From an uncultured beta proteobacterium (GTDB lineage: Bacteria; Pseudomonadota; Gammaproteobacteria; Burkholderiales; Burkholderiaceae_C), in contig CAITQH010000147.1 in NCBI GenBank assembly GCA_903894475.1, forward strand, positions 1-34,100: a DNA stretch of 34,100 bases. Direction: 5' to 3'. Shown here piece by piece: positions 1 to 9,729 of the stretch (position 1 is its first letter; every line of letters begins with the position of its first letter). Position numbers and translations under genes: made by a program. The notes under the pieces are model-generated. The model was not told where the DNA came from, did not search any database, and was given only the letters and a program-made list of their open reading frames with translations.

Positions 1-1854
<1,854 letters not shown>

Positions 1855-1884
1855 GGCAATCCCCTTTATCTTTGATTGCCAGTC

Positions 1885-1912
1885 ACCTTGGGCTGTGTGG
1901 GGACATTTCAAG
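1885..1912 (-). promoter_or_regulatory. Candidate sigma-32 (heat-shock) promoter of clpB
   Basis: Reading the minus strand, CTTGAAA (1912 to 1906) is followed after 12 nt by GCCCAAGG (1893 to 1886). The known RpoH consensus is CTTGAAA, 11-16 nt, then CCCATnT. The -35 element is a perfect match; the -10 element matches only in its CCCA core. It sits 31 nt upstream of the clpB start. Found by eye. Confidence 0.5.
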
Positions 1913-1937
1913 TGGCTTAGGTCTGGGTAAGTCTGAC

Positions 1938-1943
1938 TAAAAT
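1938..1943 (+). promoter_or_regulatory. Possible -10 box giving a leaderless mRNA
   Basis: TAAAAT ends 6 nt before the ATG at 1950, so a start site 7 nt downstream would be the A of the start codon. The gene has no Shine-Dalgarno sequence, which agrees with a leaderless transcript. The -35 region is weak (TTAGGT at 1917, 15 nt spacer). Confidence 0.3.
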
Positions 1944-1949
1944 CAAACC

Positions 1950-2516
1950 ATGACAATTCACCAGTTGCAGGCGAGCTATGTTCTGGAGCAGGATCGTATC
2001 CTGGTGCGCATGAATACGCTCGCTGGTGAGGAATTGCGCCTGTGGTTGACGCGCCGAATGGTCAGAAACCTGTTTCCGCACATGCTGCAGGTCACTGCCG
2101 ATCTGGTGGCTGATCAGGCCAAGGGTGCCAGTCACGACGGCGCCGACCGCGACGCGCTGATGCGGTTCAAAAAGCAGGAATCACTGCAAAAGGCGGACTT
2201 CCACACCCCTTTCAACAGCCAGGTAGCCAGCCTGCCAATCGGTGATGCACCGCTGCTGGCCAGCCGTGTGCACATCACGGTCTGCGACGGTGGCGCCCTG
2301 CGCATCGGCTTTGAAGAAGACATTCCGGGCGCTGCGGCGAAACGCAGCTTTGAGGTGACATTGGGACAGGATCTGCTGCACGGCTTCATGCATCTGCTGG
2401 AGGCGGCGCTGCAGCAAGCCGATTGGGGCATCACGCTGGAGCCTGCTGCTACAGGCGGCGGGCCGCTGGCGGCAGATGTTTTCGCCAACGCCAAGCCGCC
2501 CCAGTACCTGAACTGA
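1950..2516 (+). CDS. Conserved hypothetical protein, 188 aa
   Basis: I do not recognise the family. The protein has no signal peptide or membrane segment and looks soluble and cytosolic. Its N-terminal half is basic and amphipathic ([17 protein letters not shown], about residues 29-45). A middle segment contains [11 protein letters not shown], and the C-terminal part is a mix of beta- and alpha-like sequence with a Gly/Pro-rich tail. It starts opposite clpB with about 95 bp between the two start codons and ends 5 bp from the convergent moaE stop. The start is ATG 1950, directly after the TAAAAT box and without an SD. Codon use looks like that of its neighbours, so it appears to be a real resident gene. 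Its position beside clpB could mean a link to stress, but nothing in the sequence proves this. Confidence 0.8.
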   Translation: MTIHQLQASYVLEQDRILVRMNTLAGEELRLWLTRRMVRNLFPHMLQVTADLVADQAKGASHDGADRDALMRFKKQESLQKADFHTPFNSQVASLPIGDAPLLASRVHITVCDGGALRIGFEEDIPGAAAKRSFEVTLGQDLLHGFMHLLEAALQQADWGITLEPAATGGGPLAADVFANAKPPQYLN

Positions 2517-2521
2517 GCAAC

Positions 2522-3034
2522 TCAAAGATTGGACGCGGAAATGCCCCAGCGCGCCAGCGCCGCGTCGTCGGCGACGCGCGCGTCAACCCAGCTCGAACCC
2601 TGCGACGTCTGCTCTTTCTTCCAGAACGGCGCCTGGGTCTTGAGGTAGTCCATCAGAAACTCACAGGCTGCGAAACTCTCGCCGCGGTGTGCAGAGGCAA
2701 CAGCCACCAGCACAATCTGCTCCATCGGATGCAGCAGACCAATGCGGTGAATGACACGGGCATCGAAGATGTCAAAACGCTGCAGCGCCTGATCAATCAT
2801 CGCTTCGATCGCTTTCTCGGTCATTCCAGGGTAATGTTCGAGTTCCATAGCCAGCACCGGCTCCGCCGCAGCGCTGCCCGGCCCCGCAGCGTGACGGTCG
2901 CGCACCGTTCCAATAAAGCTGCAGACGGCCCCAATGCCGGCGTGCCCACCACGCAAGCCAGCAACTTCGGCGCCCAGGTCAAAATCCTCTGTCTGAATGC
3001 GAACGCGCGCGCTGGCGGATAAGGCTGCGGCCAT
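2522..3034 (-). CDS. moaE: Molybdopterin synthase large (catalytic) subunit MoaE
   Basis: MoaE converts cyclic pyranopterin monophosphate to molybdopterin using sulfur carried on the C-terminus of MoaD (2 MoaE + 2 MoaD, cytosol). Visible hallmarks are GAVCSFIGTVRD (about residues 34-45), ELEHYPGM (about 65-72), the RIGLLHPMEQIVLVAVASAH block with HRGESFAACE (about 97-126), and the lysine-rich KTQAPFWKKE active-site stretch (about 132-141). Length is 170 aa against about 150 in E. coli, the excess being an Ala-rich N-terminus and an AAGPGSAAAEP insertion. It follows moaD by 7 nt, as expected for co-expressed partners, and is the last gene of the leftward operon. Confidence 0.96.
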   Translation of the reverse strand: MAAALSASARVRIQTEDFDLGAEVAGLRGGHAGIGAVCSFIGTVRDRHAAGPGSAAAEPVLAMELEHYPGMTEKAIEAMIDQALQRFDIFDARVIHRIGLLHPMEQIVLVAVASAHRGESFAACEFLMDYLKTQAPFWKKEQTSQGSSWVDARVADDAALARWGISASNL

Positions 3035-3041
3035 GGTCAGC

Positions 3042-3293
3042 TCAACCGCCCGTCACCGGCGGAAAAAAAGCCACTTCCGCGCCCTCCGGCAGGACGGCGG
3101 ATTCATTGCACATAACCTGATTGAGCGCCATGCGCAGTGCCCGCCCCCGCACCAAAGCCTGCGCATGGGGGGCATCCAGCGCAATCAACTCGTCGCGCAG
3201 CGCCGCCAGCGTGTTGGCCGTCGTCTCGACCGATTCGGCGGCGACGCCAACGGTTTCGCGGATCGATGCGAAATACCTGAGTTCAACTTTCAT
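3042..3293 (-). CDS. moaD: Molybdopterin synthase sulfur carrier MoaD
   Basis: A ubiquitin-fold sulfur carrier. Its C-terminal Gly-Gly is adenylated by MoeB and converted to a thiocarboxylate that feeds MoaE. The 83-aa protein begins MKVELRYFASIRE and ends FFPPVTGG, the diagnostic MoaD terminus; the family length is about 81 aa. Its ATG overlaps the moeA stop (ATGA, 3293-3290), showing translational coupling. moaE follows after 7 nt. No moeB is in the window. Confidence 0.97.
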   Translation of the reverse strand: MKVELRYFASIRETVGVAAESVETTANTLAALRDELIALDAPHAQALVRGRALRMALNQVMCNESAVLPEGAEVAFFPPVTGG

Positions 3294-4513
3294 CCAAGCA
3301 TCTCCATCAGGGGAATAAACCGGACCGGCTCGCCGTAGGCAATAGTCTGCCCGGGCGGGTTGTCAACCAGCCCATCGGCCCAAACCGCCGAGGTCAGGAC
3401 ACCTGAACTCTGGTTGCCAAACAAATCCAGCCCACCCTGTGCGTTGCGCCTTGCGCGAAGAAACTCGCGCCGCTTGTCGGCTTTGGGCAAAGCGAAATGA
3501 GCCGGTATATTGATCGAATTGACAGAAACTTGACGAGCCCCCTGCAGGCGCAACAGGAACGGACGCACGAGCAGCAAGAAAGTAACAAAGCTCGACACCG
3601 GGTTGCCTGGCAAACCGATGAAGTGCGCGTCCTGGACTCGACCGTAGGCAAAAGGTTTGCCTGGCTTGATGGCAAGATGCCACAAATCGAGCGAGCCCAG
3701 ACACTGCACTGCAGGTCTGATGTGGTCTTCTTCACCTACCGAAACACCACCGCTGGTCAGAATCAGGTCGTGCCCGCGGGCCGCCTGCTGCAAAGCCTGC
3801 ACGGTCGCATCGAGCCGGTCCGGCACGATACCCAGGTCACTGACTTCGCAGCCCAGGCGCTGCAATAGGGCGCGCAGAAAGAAACGGTTCGAGTTGTAAA
3901 TGCTGCCTGGCTTCATCTGCGCCGGAGCTATTTCACCGGGCATCACCAGTTCATCGCCCGTGGAAAACAAGGCTACCCGGGGCCGGCGTAACACTGCCAG
4001 CGTACTCATGCCGATGCTCGCAGCAAGCCCCAATGCGGCAGGCGAGAGCCGTTCTCCCCTTCCCAGGACGACCGAACCTGCAGCAATATCCTCGCCAGCG
4101 CGGCGTATCCACTGACCCGGCAACGCCTTTGCATTGATGCGCACACACTCGCCAGGAAGCGCCTCGCAGTCTTCCTGCATGATGACCGCATCGGCGCCTG
4201 GCGGAATCGGAGCGCCGGTAAAGATGCGGGCTGCGCTCGAAGGATGGAGCGCCGCGCCCGCACTACCCGCTGCGATGCGCTGCGTGACGGGCAACACCGT
4301 TGCCGCCTGCCACAGATCGGCGCAGCGCACCGCGTAACCATCCATGGAACTGTTGTCTTGGGGTGGCACCTGCAGAGTCGACACAATATCTTGCGCCAGC
4401 ACCCGACCATCGGCATCAAAGGTGTTGACGGCTTCCTGCTGCGTCAGCACACTGGCATATTGCAGCAGTTGCGCCAGCGCGTCATCCAGCGGCTTGAGCG
4501 CCTGGCGTTGCAT
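3290..4513 (-). CDS. moeA: Molybdopterin molybdenumtransferase MoeA
   Basis: MoeA inserts molybdate into adenylated molybdopterin, the last common step of molybdenum cofactor synthesis. Diagnostic segments are VPPQDNSSMDGYAVR near residue 50, IFTGAPIPPGADAVIMQED near 95-110, the MoCF-fold signature ILTSGGVSVGEEDHI in the middle, KPGKPFAYGRV, and FIGLPGNPVSSFVTF. Length is about 407 aa, typical of the family (E. coli 411). An ATG at 4513 lies immediately after an in-frame GTG at 4516; I prefer the ATG. It follows thrC by about 30 nt on the same strand, so it is probably cotranscribed with the threonine genes. It overlaps moaD by 4 bp. Confidence 0.96.
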   Translation of the reverse strand: MQRQALKPLDDALAQLLQYASVLTQQEAVNTFDADGRVLAQDIVSTLQVPPQDNSSMDGYAVRCADLWQAATVLPVTQRIAAGSAGAALHPSSAARIFTGAPIPPGADAVIMQEDCEALPGECVRINAKALPGQWIRRAGEDIAAGSVVLGRGERLSPAALGLAASIGMSTLAVLRRPRVALFSTGDELVMPGEIAPAQMKPGSIYNSNRFFLRALLQRLGCEVSDLGIVPDRLDATVQALQQAARGHDLILTSGGVSVGEEDHIRPAVQCLGSLDLWHLAIKPGKPFAYGRVQDAHFIGLPGNPVSSFVTFLLLVRPFLLRLQGARQVSVNSINIPAHFALPKADKRREFLRARRNAQGGLDLFGNQSSGVLTSAVWADGLVDNPPGQTIAYGEPVRFIPLMEMLG

Positions 4514-4544
4514 CACAAAGCGCCCCCGGCAAAGCGAGCAACTT

Positions 4545-6008
4545 TCATCTGCAGTGCTGCGCTATATAAGCCTTGATCGCAGCCGGATCGGCCGCCATCG
4601 GGGTCACCCGCTTGGGCAAAGCTTCAATGCCTTCAAACTGGGGCGGTCGATCAGGCTCACGGCCCAGCGCTTCGACAATGGTTGCGGCAAACTTGATCGG
4701 CAAGGCTGTCTCCAGCACGATCATCGGTACGCCCGCTTGCCGGTGCTCACCGGCGACCTTGAGCGCATCTGCGGTATGCGTGTCAATCAGCACGCCAAAG
4801 CGTTCAAATGTCGTGCGGATCGTGTTCAAGCGATCCGCATGGGTGCTCTTGCCGCTCTCAAAACCGTACTCTGTCGCTGCCTTGCCGAAAGCCGGATCGG
4901 CGCTCAGGTCAAAACGGCCTGTCTGCTGAAGTTCAGCGCCAAACAAGTTCTTCAGACGCGCGCCGTCACGGCCCAGCAGGTCGAATACAAAACGTTCAAA
5001 ATTCGATGCCTTGGATATATCCATCGAGGGGCTCGATGTCTCGTGCGTATCGGCGCTGCCGCGCACCCGATAGACACCGCTGCGAAAGAACTCGTCGAGC
5101 ACATCATTTTCGTTGGTGGCAACCACCAGCGCGGCAATCGGCAGGCCCATCATGCGCGCCACGTGGCCGGCGCAGACATTGCCGAAATTACCCGATGGCA
5201 CGGTAAAGCTGACCTTCTCGGAATTGCTTGTCGTGGCTTGAAAATAGCCGGCGAAGTAGTACACCACCTGAGCCATGAGGCGCGCCCAGTTGATGGAATT
5301 GACGGTTCCGATTTTGTACTGACGTTTGAAATCGAGATCGTTGGAGACGGCCTTGACCATGTCCTGGCAGTCATCGAAGACGCCTTCCACAGCAATGTTG
5401 TGAATATTGTCATCTTGCAGGCTGAACATCTGCGCCTGCTGGAACGGACTCATGCGGCCCAGAGGACTTGTCATGAAGACGCGCACTCCCTTTTTGCCGC
5501 GCATGGCGTACTCGGCAGCGCTGCCGGTATCGCCGCTGGTGGCACCCAGGATATTGAGCTGCTCACCGCGACGCGCCAGTTCAAATTCAAACAGGTTGCC
5601 CAGCAACTGCATGGCCATGTCCTTGAAGGCCAGTGTCGGACCATTGGACAGCGCCTGCAGAAACAACGGTGCCTGTCCCGCAGGCGTCAAGGCATCCTGC
5701 AGCTGCGTCAGGGGCACGATCTGAGGCGTGCCAAAGACAGCCTGCGTGTAGGTCTTGTCGCAAATCGCTCGCAGCTCGCTAGCCGGAATATCGTCGATAT
5801 AGAGCGACAGCACCTCAAAGGCCAGTGCGGCATAGCCCTGTTGCTGGTACACGGTGCGCCAGCGCGCAAGTTGCGCCTGATCGACCTGCGGGTAGGACTC
5901 GGGCAGGTACAAGCCACCGTCGGGCGCCAGACCTTCGAGCAGGATTTCGCAAAAATGCTTGCGCCCTGACACATCCTGGGGGAGCGCGCGCGTTGAGCAG
6001 TACTTCAT
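4545..6008 (-). CDS. thrC: Threonine synthase
   Basis: PLP enzyme that converts O-phospho-L-homoserine to threonine. The N-terminus MKYCSTR with the APDGGLYLPE block is typical of the long type. The PLP lysine lies in LAFKDMAMQLL, and the phosphate-binding loop is GATSGDTGSAAEYAM, followed by SPLGRMSPFQQAQM. Length is 487 aa, matching the long bacterial/fungal class (E. coli ThrC is 428 aa). Its ATG shares one base with the stop codon of hom (TGATG), so translation is coupled to the enzyme two steps upstream in the pathway. No thrB-type homoserine kinase is in the window, so that gene must lie elsewhere. Confidence 0.97.
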   Translation of the reverse strand: MKYCSTRALPQDVSGRKHFCEILLEGLAPDGGLYLPESYPQVDQAQLARWRTVYQQQGYAALAFEVLSLYIDDIPASELRAICDKTYTQAVFGTPQIVPLTQLQDALTPAGQAPLFLQALSNGPTLAFKDMAMQLLGNLFEFELARRGEQLNILGATSGDTGSAAEYAMRGKKGVRVFMTSPLGRMSPFQQAQMFSLQDDNIHNIAVEGVFDDCQDMVKAVSNDLDFKRQYKIGTVNSINWARLMAQVVYYFAGYFQATTSNSEKVSFTVPSGNFGNVCAGHVARMMGLPIAALVVATNENDVLDEFFRSGVYRVRGSADTHETSSPSMDISKASNFERFVFDLLGRDGARLKNLFGAELQQTGRFDLSADPAFGKAATEYGFESGKSTHADRLNTIRTTFERFGVLIDTHTADALKVAGEHRQAGVPMIVLETALPIKFAATIVEALGREPDRPPQFEGIEALPKRVTPMAADPAAIKAYIAQHCR

Positions 6009-7354
6009 CAGGCCAGTTCTTCCTTGCGGATGCGGATGATCGGTGCCAGCACGGTGGGGAGCAACTGCATCTGTTCCATGGCAGAGTTCATTTCAGCTTC
6101 CACGCAGTCGTGCGTGAGAATGATGAGATCGGTCTGGGTCGCGCCTTCACCGCCCACTTCGTCGGCCTCTCGTTGCAACACCGCGTCGATACTGATGTTC
6201 AGGGCTGCCAAGATTCCGGTTACCCGCGCCAGCACGCCAGCTTCGTCCGCGACGCGCAGGCGCAGGTAGTAACTGGTCACCACTTCGCTCATGGGCAGCA
6301 CGTTCAGATCGCTCATCGCATTGGGCTGGAACGCCAGGTGCGGCACGCGATTGAGTGGGTCCGCGGTATGCAGCCGCGTGATGTCCACCAGGTCGGCAAT
6401 CACCGCGCTGGCGGTCGGTTCCGACCCGGCTCCCTTGCCGTAGTAGAGCGTCGTTCCAACCGCATCGCCCTGCACCATGACAGCGTTCATGGCCCCCTCC
6501 ACATTCGCTATCAAACGCTTGGTCGGCACCAGGCTGGGATGCACGCGCAATTCGATACCGGCCGCTGTGTTCTTCTTCAGATCAGCCACCCGGCGCTTGG
6601 TGATGCCCAGCAACTTGATGCGGTAGCCGAGTTGTTCGGCGTACTTGATGTCGGCCCCGGCGAGCTTGGTAATGCCCTCGACATAGGCTTTGTCAAACTG
6701 CACCGGAACACCAAAACCGATGGCCGACATGATGGTCGCCTTGTGTGCGGCATCAATGCCCTCGATATCGAAAGTCGGATCGGCCTCGGCATAACCCAGA
6801 CGCTGCGCCTCTTTCAGCACGACATCGAAATCGAGTCCCTTGTCGCGCATCTCCGACAGGATGAAGTTGGTCGTGCCGTTGATGATGCCGGCAATCCATT
6901 GAATGCGATTGGCGGTCAAGCCCTCGCGCAAGGCCTTGATGATCGGGATGCCGCCGGCCACCGCTGCCTCAAAGGCCACCATCACCCCTTTGGCCGAGGC
7001 CGCCGCAAAGATCTCGGTTCCGTGCACGGCCAGCAAAGCCTTGTTGGCCGTCACCACGTGCTTGCCCGCGGCAATCGCCTCCATCACCAGTGTTCTGGCA
7101 ATACCGTAGCCGCCAATGAGCTCGATCACAATGTCGATATCGGGGTTGGCTATCACGGCGCGCGCGTCATTGACCACCCTGACTCCGGCACCGACCAGTG
7201 GCTGCACCCGGGCCAGATCGAGATCGGCCACCATCGTGATCTCGATACCGCGGCCAGCGCGGCGCATGATTTCCTGCTGATTGCGGCGTAACACGTTGAA
7301 AGTGCCTGAGCCTACAACGCCCATGCCGAGAAGACCTACTTGAATCGGTTTCAT
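6008..7354 (-). CDS. hom: Homoserine dehydrogenase
   Basis: NAD(P)H-dependent reduction of aspartate semialdehyde to homoserine, the branch point to threonine and methionine. The Rossmann motif GLLGMGVVGSGTF is at about residues 8-20. Catalytic-domain signatures include TANKALLAVHG, AGIINGTTNFILSEM and AEADPTFDIEGIDAAHK. A C-terminal ACT domain (about residues 360-440, beginning YYLRLRVADEAGVLARVTG) suggests allosteric feedback by threonine, as known for this class. Length is 448 aa, the monofunctional type with no aspartokinase fusion. It lies 21 nt after alaA and overlaps thrC by 1 bp. I searched the short upstream gap for a threonine leader peptide and found none. Confidence 0.97.
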   Translation of the reverse strand: MKPIQVGLLGMGVVGSGTFNVLRRNQQEIMRRAGRGIEITMVADLDLARVQPLVGAGVRVVNDARAVIANPDIDIVIELIGGYGIARTLVMEAIAAGKHVVTANKALLAVHGTEIFAAASAKGVMVAFEAAVAGGIPIIKALREGLTANRIQWIAGIINGTTNFILSEMRDKGLDFDVVLKEAQRLGYAEADPTFDIEGIDAAHKATIMSAIGFGVPVQFDKAYVEGITKLAGADIKYAEQLGYRIKLLGITKRRVADLKKNTAAGIELRVHPSLVPTKRLIANVEGAMNAVMVQGDAVGTTLYYGKGAGSEPTASAVIADLVDITRLHTADPLNRVPHLAFQPNAMSDLNVLPMSEVVTSYYLRLRVADEAGVLARVTGILAALNISIDAVLQREADEVGGEGATQTDLIILTHDCVEAEMNSAMEQMQLLPTVLAPIIRIRKEELA

Positions 7355-7375
7355 AATTTCTTGCTTTTTGGTAAA

Positions 7376-8602
7376 TCAGTTGCTATGCCGTTTGCGGTAA
7401 CTTTCAAGGAACTTGGCAAGGCGACCAATGGCCTCGCGCAAGTCATCTTCATGTGGCAAGAAGACGATCCGAAAATGGTCTGGGACCGGCCAGTTAAAGC
7501 CGGTGCCTTGCACCAGCATGACGCGGGTTTCCTGCAGCAACTCGAGAAAAAACTGCTGGTCATCGGCGATCGGGTAGAGCGTGGGATCGAGTCTTGGAAA
7601 CATGTACAGGGCAGCGGTCGGTTTGACGCAAGTGACACCCGGAATGGCAGTGATCAACTCATACGCCAGGTCGCGTTGTCGGCGCAGGCGTCCGCCTTCA
7701 GCCACCAAATCATTGATGCTCTGGTATCCGCCCAGCGCGGTCTGAATGGCCCACTGTCCCGGCACGTTGGCACAAAGCCGCATGTTCGAGAGCATGTTGA
7801 GCCCCTCGATGTAATCGACTGCCGATTTCTTGTCGCCCGAGACAATCATCCAGCCGGCGCGGTAACCGCAGGAACGATAACTCTTGGACAGTGAATTGAA
7901 AGTCAGCAGCAACACATCGTCAGCCAGACTTGCGATGGCCGTGTGACGCGCACCATCGTAGAGCACCTTGTCGTATACCTCATCGGCAAATATCACCAGT
8001 CCGTGCTCCCTGGCAATCTGCACAATGGCCTTGAGCAGTTCGTCCGAATAGAGCGCGCCGGTCGGGTTATTCGGGTTGATGACCACGATGCCCTTGGTGC
8101 GCGAAGTGATCTTGGAACGAATGTCGCTCAGGTCAGGCATCCATCCCCTGGCTTCGTCACAAAGGTAATGCACAGGGGTTCCACCCGAGAGGCTGGCAGC
8201 AGCGGTCCACAGAGGATAGTCAGGTGAGGGGAGAAGCAATTCGTCGCCGTTGTCGAGCAGTGCGTTGGTCGCCATGACAATCAGTTCGCTGGCGCCATTG
8301 CCCAGGTAGATGTCGTCGAGTGTGACGCCCCGGATGCCCTGCTCCTGCGTGTAATGCATCACGGCCTTGCGCGCGGCAAAAATGCCCTTGCTGTCCGAGT
8401 AACCCGCGGAATTGGGCAAATTGCGGATCATGTCCTGCTGGATTTCTTCCGGCGCGTCGAAACCAAAGACGGCCAGATTGCCGATGTTGAGTTTGATGAT
8501 TTTGTGCCCTTCTTCTTCCATCTGGCGGGCGGCGTCCATGATGGGTCCACGTATGTCATAACAGACGTTGGCCAGTTTGCTAGATTTTCGAATGGTCTTC
8601 AA
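7376..8602 (-). CDS. alaA: Alanine-type aminotransferase (AlaA-like), PLP-dependent
   Basis: Class I/II aminotransferase that most resembles E. coli AlaA: shared blocks include KSSKLANVCYDIRGPIMDAA, LNIGN, VVINPNNPTGALYS, FADEVYDK and LCANVPGQWAIQTALGGYQS. The expected reaction is glutamate + pyruvate to alanine + 2-oxoglutarate. The Schiff-base lysine is in FNSLSKSYRSCGYRAGW. The frame is open up to an ATG at 8653. I chose TTG 8602 because GGAGGG precedes it and the resulting 408 aa matches the family (E. coli 405 aa); the extra upstream residues (MWSNYRFRL...) look non-conserved. It is the first gene of a leftward unit with hom, thrC, moeA, moaD and moaE. Exact substrate preference is inferred from the family. 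Confidence 0.9.
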   Translation of the reverse strand: MKTIRKSSKLANVCYDIRGPIMDAARQMEEEGHKIIKLNIGNLAVFGFDAPEEIQQDMIRNLPNSAGYSDSKGIFAARKAVMHYTQEQGIRGVTLDDIYLGNGASELIVMATNALLDNGDELLLPSPDYPLWTAAASLSGGTPVHYLCDEARGWMPDLSDIRSKITSRTKGIVVINPNNPTGALYSDELLKAIVQIAREHGLVIFADEVYDKVLYDGARHTAIASLADDVLLLTFNSLSKSYRSCGYRAGWMIVSGDKKSAVDYIEGLNMLSNMRLCANVPGQWAIQTALGGYQSINDLVAEGGRLRRQRDLAYELITAIPGVTCVKPTAALYMFPRLDPTLYPIADDQQFFLELLQETRVMLVQGTGFNWPVPDHFRIVFLPHEDDLREAIGRLAKFLESYRKRHSN

Positions 8603-8662
8603 AGTCCCTCCGGACGCGCTTGGCATGAGGCGAAACCTATAATTTGACCACATTTCGGCTCG

Positions 8663-8682
8663 GCATCAGACGTTCCTGATGC
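8663..8682. promoter_or_regulatory. Inverted repeat between divergent genes
   Basis: GCATCAG (8663-8669), six bases, then CTGATGC (8676-8682): a perfect 7-bp dyad. It lies between the divergent alaA-hom-thrC unit and the Mth938-like gene, with no T-run on either side. It may be an operator for a dimeric regulator or a small hairpin. No regulator is assigned. Confidence 0.35.
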
Positions 8683-8713
8683 GACACGACATCGGCACCC
8701 AGACAATTTCAAC

Positions 8714-9088
8714 ATGAAGATTCAACCTGACATCATCGGTGTGCAGTCGATCAGTGGCTACGGAGCGGGCTGGATCGCTGTCGGCGGCGAAAAGATCACC
8801 AGCAGTGTGGTGATTGGCTCGCGCGGCGAACGGTTTGCCTGGAATTGCCAGCGCTATGAAGATCTGGACGCAACGCATTTCGCGCAACTCGCGGCCCTGC
8901 AGCCAGAACTGGTAATCTTTGGCAGTGGCCAATACATTCGCTTCCCGCAGGCGCTCTGGATCAAAGCCCTGATTGACCAACAGACCGGCATCGAAACCAT
9001 GGACACGCAGGCCGCCTGCCGCACCTACAACGTACTCGCTGGCGAAGGACGCAAGGTTCTGGCCGCCCTGTTGATCGAAAGCACCTAG
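8714..9088 (+). CDS. Mth938-like domain protein (DUF498/NDUFAF3 family)
   Basis: 124-aa soluble protein that matches the Mth938-like fold family: an N-terminal IIGVQSISGYGAGWIAVGGE, a central PELVIFGSGQYIRFP and the family-typical IETMDTQAACRTYNVLAGEGR toward the C-terminus. Eukaryotic relatives (NDUFAF3) help assemble respiratory complex I; the bacterial function is not established. Only the family can be stated. It is divergent from alaA and is followed after about 145 bp by prxQ on the same strand. The start is ATG 8714, and no strong SD is visible. Confidence 0.88.
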   Translation: MKIQPDIIGVQSISGYGAGWIAVGGEKITSSVVIGSRGERFAWNCQRYEDLDATHFAQLAALQPELVIFGSGQYIRFPQALWIKALIDQQTGIETMDTQAACRTYNVLAGEGRKVLAALLIEST

Positions 9089-9134
9089 GGATAACACGGG
9101 AGCAGCGGGCCGGGGTCGCGAACCGTTTTCAGGG

Positions 9135-9222
9135 TAAAATTCGCCTTGGAGGTCGCAGGCTCCGCAACACTGTCACACGATAGAGCCAAGGACTTGAGAG
9201 AACGACGCATCCTGTCACACGA
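9135..9222 (+). promoter_or_regulatory. Upstream region of prxQ: -10-like box and 11-bp direct repeat
   Basis: TAAAAT at 9135-9140 could be a -10 element, though no convincing -35 is seen. Downstream, CTGTCACACGA occurs twice without mismatch (9170-9180 and 9212-9222). The copies are 42 bp apart, which is four helical turns. They lie 65 and 23 bp upstream of the prxQ start codon, so they could be operator half-sites or an RNA element in the leader. Confidence 0.35.
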
Positions 9223-9234
9223 GATTTAAGAACC

Positions 9235-9720
9235 ATGGCGATTGTTGTCAATAAACCCATCCCCGAATTTGAATCGAATGCCACCAGTGGCATCAAGGTA
9301 TCCAACACTTCCCACATCGGAAAAATCGTCATCCTCTACTTCTATCCGAAGGACAACACGCCAGGCTGTACCACGGAAGCAATGCAGTTCCGTGACAAGT
9401 ACCGGGATTTTGTGAAGGCCGGTGCCACCGTGTTCGGTGTCTCCCGTGACAACATGAAATCGCACGATGAGTTCAAGTCAAAGCTGGAACTTCCTTTTGA
9501 ATTGATCGCCGACACCGAAGAAAAGATGTGCCACATGTTCGGGGTCGTCAAGAACAAGATCATGTACGGTAAAAAGGTCAAAGGTATTGAACGAAGCACC
9601 TTTCTCATTGGCACCGACGGTGTCCTCAAGGAAGAATGGCGTGGTCTGAAGGTACCGGGTCATGTCGACGACGTCCTCAAGGCCGTCAAGGATCTGAAGA
9701 AAATCGCGGCGCTCGTCTGA
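9235..9720 (+). CDS. bcp: Peroxiredoxin, BCP/PrxQ family
   Basis: Thiol peroxidase that reduces H2O2 and organic hydroperoxides in the cytosol. The catalytic motif YPKDNTPGCTTEA places the peroxidatic Cys at residue 45. In E. coli BCP the resolving Cys is residue 50; here residue 50 is Met. The only other cysteine is Cys99 (EKMCHMFG), at the position of a third Cys in E. coli BCP. The enzyme therefore either uses Cys99, works as a 1-Cys enzyme, or uses an external thiol. Length is 161 aa, normal for the family. phoH follows after 9 nt, so the two are probably cotranscribed. The start ATG 9235 has only a weak SD. Confidence 0.94.
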   Translation: MAIVVNKPIPEFESNATSGIKVSNTSHIGKIVILYFYPKDNTPGCTTEAMQFRDKYRDFVKAGATVFGVSRDNMKSHDEFKSKLELPFELIADTEEKMCHMFGVVKNKIMYGKKVKGIERSTFLIGTDGVLKEEWRGLKVPGHVDDVLKAVKDLKKIAALV

Positions 9721-9729
9721 CTCTGACGA

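Noticed and set aside
4344..7291. Long plus-strand open frames of about 490-540 codons opposite thrC and hom
   Set aside because: They mirror well-conserved minus-strand genes, have no recognisable domains, and arise from GC-rich codon use.
7355..7375. Threonine leader peptide or attenuator before hom-thrC
   Set aside because: The gap is only 21 nt, with no run of Thr/Ile codons and no hairpin.
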